7,775 nucleotides of DNA from an uncultured Clostridium sp. (GTDB lineage Bacteria > Bacillota > Clostridia > Lachnospirales > Lachnospiraceae): assembly GCA_900551225.1 (NCBI GenBank), contig URUZ01000294.1:1-7775 (forward strand), in the 5' to 3' direction. The position numbers and the translations under genes are program-made. Shown in pieces: positions 6,075 through 7,775 of the stretch. Numbering within the stretch: the first letter of the stretch is position 1; each line of letters opens with the position of its first letter. Under the pieces are notes generated by a model, which saw only the letters and a program-made list of their open reading frames with translations, was not told where the DNA came from and made no database searches.

Positions 6075-7205
6075 TCAGCCCAGCGGATCGAATGCCTCGT
6101 TCTCATCTTCCCTCTCCATCTGCAGGGCCAGCTTCTTGCTGTGGGACTCGGCCATGGTGACTGTCGCTCCCTCACCGCGGAAGGAGTTTAAGAAGATTTC
6201 ATTTGTAAAAATGGTCTGGCCCTCAGGAACCATCACTGCGCAGGTCAGGCTGTCCAGCATATCCTTCACGTACCTACGGTCAAACTTCTTCTTTTTCTTA
6301 ATAGAGTAGTTCCAGAAGGTGGGCAGCAGCAAAAGCATATAACGCAGGCCGCTGATCTTCACCGCAGGCCCATCCTCCTTTTTAGGGTCTGAGAATTTGA
6401 AGCCGAAGTATTCTTCCCAGCCTTCCAGATAAGTACAGATTACCTTCAGCTGCTTCTCCCTGGACAGAGGCTCACCTCTGGACGACAGGTCGTTGATTTT
6501 GGCCTTGTGGAGGATTCCGATCAGCTGCTGGGCCTTCAGTCCCTTGTAGATCTTCTCACTCCCCATTATCATCCTGCCTTTAATGGGGGAACAGTTTTCA
6601 GTGTTCAGCAGCGCCACCAGGGGGTGGTACTGTTTCTCCAGAGGCTGGAGCATATCCAGTTTCTCCCTGAACCACATCAGAAGGTTGGAGTCCACCTTGT
6701 CCTGTTTTTCATTGGTGATCTTAAAGATCTGACGGCGCTCAGTCAGGGTCGGCCGCTCATACAGGCTGAAGGGAATCTCATATGGGACCTCGTCCTTCAG
6801 CAGCAGATAATCATCCCTGAAAGCGAACAGGCGGTGCTGCCCGTCCATAATGTCCAGGGCCTCGCTGCAGGACTCAAATTCCGCCTCTGTCTCCGGCAGG
6901 TCAAGGGCGTAGAGTTCAATCTCCTCCCCCGTCTCAGGGATCACTCCCCGCACAGGGATCACATCCAGCTTCCCCCGTTCTCTTGTCCCCAGAATCACGG
7001 AGGACGGAAGCATGCCGTCCTCATTCTCCGATGATACGTAGGCCGCAATCTCCTTCACCTTGCGCCCGGTGAGTGGGCGCTGTGCCTGGGAATCCGTGGT
7101 GATCTGGAGATCTCCCACCATCCGGATCAGGGTACGCGGATCACAGCTGCCGATATAAAATTCCTTAGCTCCCTGGGTATTCTTCTGAAGATAAATTCGT
7201 TTCAT
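6075..7205 (-). CDS. DGQHR-domain protein, DndB-like
   Basis: A 376-residue soluble protein carrying the signature DGQHR at 121-125, within the block ALDIMDGQHRLFAF. Other family traits are present. They are QRPLTGRKVKEIAAYV (42-57) with LPSSVILG after it, and IFKITNEKQDKVDSNLL (160-176), matching the FxxIN/Q/V pattern downstream of DGQHR in DndB-like proteins. Known members are DndB, a repressor and accessory factor in DNA phosphorothioation clusters, and the related DpdB of 7-deazaguanine clusters. A role in sensing or acting on DNA is therefore a reasonable inference, not something shown here. The start at 7205 has AGGAGG at 7215-7220, 9 nt upstream, and lies inside the end of the HNH gene (41-nt overlap, different frame). 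A run KKKKK (303-307) and an acidic C-terminus are notable. No dndA/C/D/E or dpd gene is in the window. Confidence 0.88.
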   Translation of the reverse strand: MKRIYLQKNTQGAKEFYIGSCDPRTLIRMVGDLQITTDSQAQRPLTGRKVKEIAAYVSSENEDGMLPSSVILGTRERGKLDVIPVRGVIPETGEEIELYALDLPETEAEFESCSEALDIMDGQHRLFAFRDDYLLLKDEVPYEIPFSLYERPTLTERRQIFKITNEKQDKVDSNLLMWFREKLDMLQPLEKQYHPLVALLNTENCSPIKGRMIMGSEKIYKGLKAQQLIGILHKAKINDLSSRGEPLSREKQLKVICTYLEGWEEYFGFKFSDPKKEDGPAVKISGLRYMLLLLPTFWNYSIKKKKKFDRRYVKDMLDSLTCAVMVPEGQTIFTNEIFLNSFRGEGATVTMAESHSKKLALQMEREDENEAFDPLG

Positions 7206-7749
7206 AGCTTCCTGCCTCCTCTTTGGTTTGGTTAAAAAACATCTGTTTTAATATGTACTCCGGACGGTCGCCGCGGTTCCTGTTGCAGTCCTCGCACAGA
7301 AGGCGCAGATTGCCCTCCAGTTCATCGCCCACAAACTCCCACGGGATCATGTGATCCGCCTGGGCGGCTGCCCCTATCTTATGAAAATCCCTTCCGCAGC
7401 AGGGACAGCGGTTCTCCTGCTGCCTTGCCAGCCTCTCCATCTGGCTCTGCAAAACCACCCTGCGGACGCTCTTCTTCCTGAAATGTGCCTGTATACACCT
7501 GGACAGCCACTGAGCTTCTTTATCCGACAGACTGCAGCCGCAGTACGTCTCAGCCATCTCCCTTCCGAACCGGATATCGTCCGCAGACCGCCTGTAAGCC
7601 CTCCGCAGACATGCTTCCACCCCCGGGTCCCGTCTCACAGCCAGGCTGATCCGCTGGACACAGCTGAGCAGCACCATCTGGTACAGCTCGTCCTTAACAG
7701 ATTCCGGGCTTATGCAGTTGCGCTGCATATACGCATCAAGAGGGTTCAT
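7165..7749 (-). CDS. HNH endonuclease-fold protein, coupled to the DGQHR gene
   Basis: A 194-residue protein with an all-helical N-terminal region of unrecognised type (1-108) followed by an HNH domain (about 112-162). The domain shows a C115-x-x-C118 zinc knuckle (CPCC), the catalytic-type ADHMIPW with D132 and H133, then GNLRLLCEDCNRNRGDR with N147 and the second zinc pair C152-x-x-C155. The last position of the HNH triad is Asn (N156/N158) rather than His, a common natural variant, so nuclease activity remains plausible. The start at 7749 has AAAGGAG (7760-7766), 10 nt upstream. Its final 14 codons overlap the start of the DGQHR gene in another frame, which implies translational coupling and a shared job. 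Only 26 nt of upstream sequence are visible, so its promoter and any earlier gene of the operon are outside the window. The domain is clear; the target and role are unknown. Confidence 0.88.
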   Translation of the reverse strand: MNPLDAYMQRNCISPESVKDELYQMVLLSCVQRISLAVRRDPGVEACLRRAYRRSADDIRFGREMAETYCGCSLSDKEAQWLSRCIQAHFRKKSVRRVVLQSQMERLARQQENRCPCCGRDFHKIGAAAQADHMIPWEFVGDELEGNLRLLCEDCNRNRGDRPEYILKQMFFNQTKEEAGSYETNLSSEEYPGS

Positions 7750-7775
7750 GATCTAAATTCTCCTTTGCATAGTTT

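Noticed and set aside
6507..7034. Open frame on the plus strand opposite the DGQHR gene
   Set aside because: No recognisable domain; the opposite strand carries the intact DGQHR motif and a strong ribosome binding site.
6075..7205. A true phosphorothioation (dnd) cluster
   Set aside because: Only the DndB-like protein is present; no DndA, C, D or E is encoded in the window, so calling it dndB would overstate the evidence.
7165..7749. HNH protein as part of a group II intron or a homing element
   Set aside because: There is no reverse transcriptase or maturase domain and no intron ends are visible. The tight overlap with the DGQHR gene fits an operon better.

Overview
The window looks like a chromosomal segment of a spore-forming, fairly GC-rich member of the Clostridia, most likely Lachnospiraceae-like. 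Three things point there: a PdaA-type spore-cortex deacetylase, strong AGGAGG-type ribosome binding sites at several starts, and MATE and SseB-family genes typical of that group. The assignment is inferred from gene content only; there is no rRNA or other phylogenetic marker here.

Layout, left to right. (1) Positions 64-1138, minus strand: a YvbK-like GNAT acetyltransferase followed by an SRAP (YedK/HMCES-type) abasic-site DNA-protein crosslinking protein, probably one transcript. (2) Positions 1229-2349, plus strand, divergent from the first pair: pdaA, then a 75-residue two-helix membrane protein of unknown function with a very strong ribosome binding site. (3) A strong hairpin at 2364-2410 serves as a two-way terminator and contains the last codons of the convergent gene. 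(4) Positions 2384-6011, minus strand: a three-gene cluster of MATE exporter, SseB-family protein and second MATE exporter, read in that order from a good sigma-A-like promoter at 6028-6056. (5) Positions 6075-7749, minus strand: an HNH-endonuclease-fold protein and a DGQHR/DndB-like protein whose genes overlap by 41 nt, so they are almost certainly co-translated.

Most of the window is ordinary housekeeping and accessory sequence. The least explained and most interesting part is the HNH-DGQHR pair at the right end. DGQHR proteins are known from DNA-modification clusters (DndB in phosphorothioation, DpdB in 7-deazaguanine modification). Here the protein is paired instead with a small HNH nuclease, and no dnd or dpd modification gene is visible. 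The window ends 26 nt upstream of the HNH gene, so the larger context cannot be seen.

No tRNA, rRNA, CRISPR array, insertion sequence or attachment site was recognised. No gene-free stretch exceeds 300 bases; the longest gap is about 90 bases, between the two divergent genes at 1139-1228.
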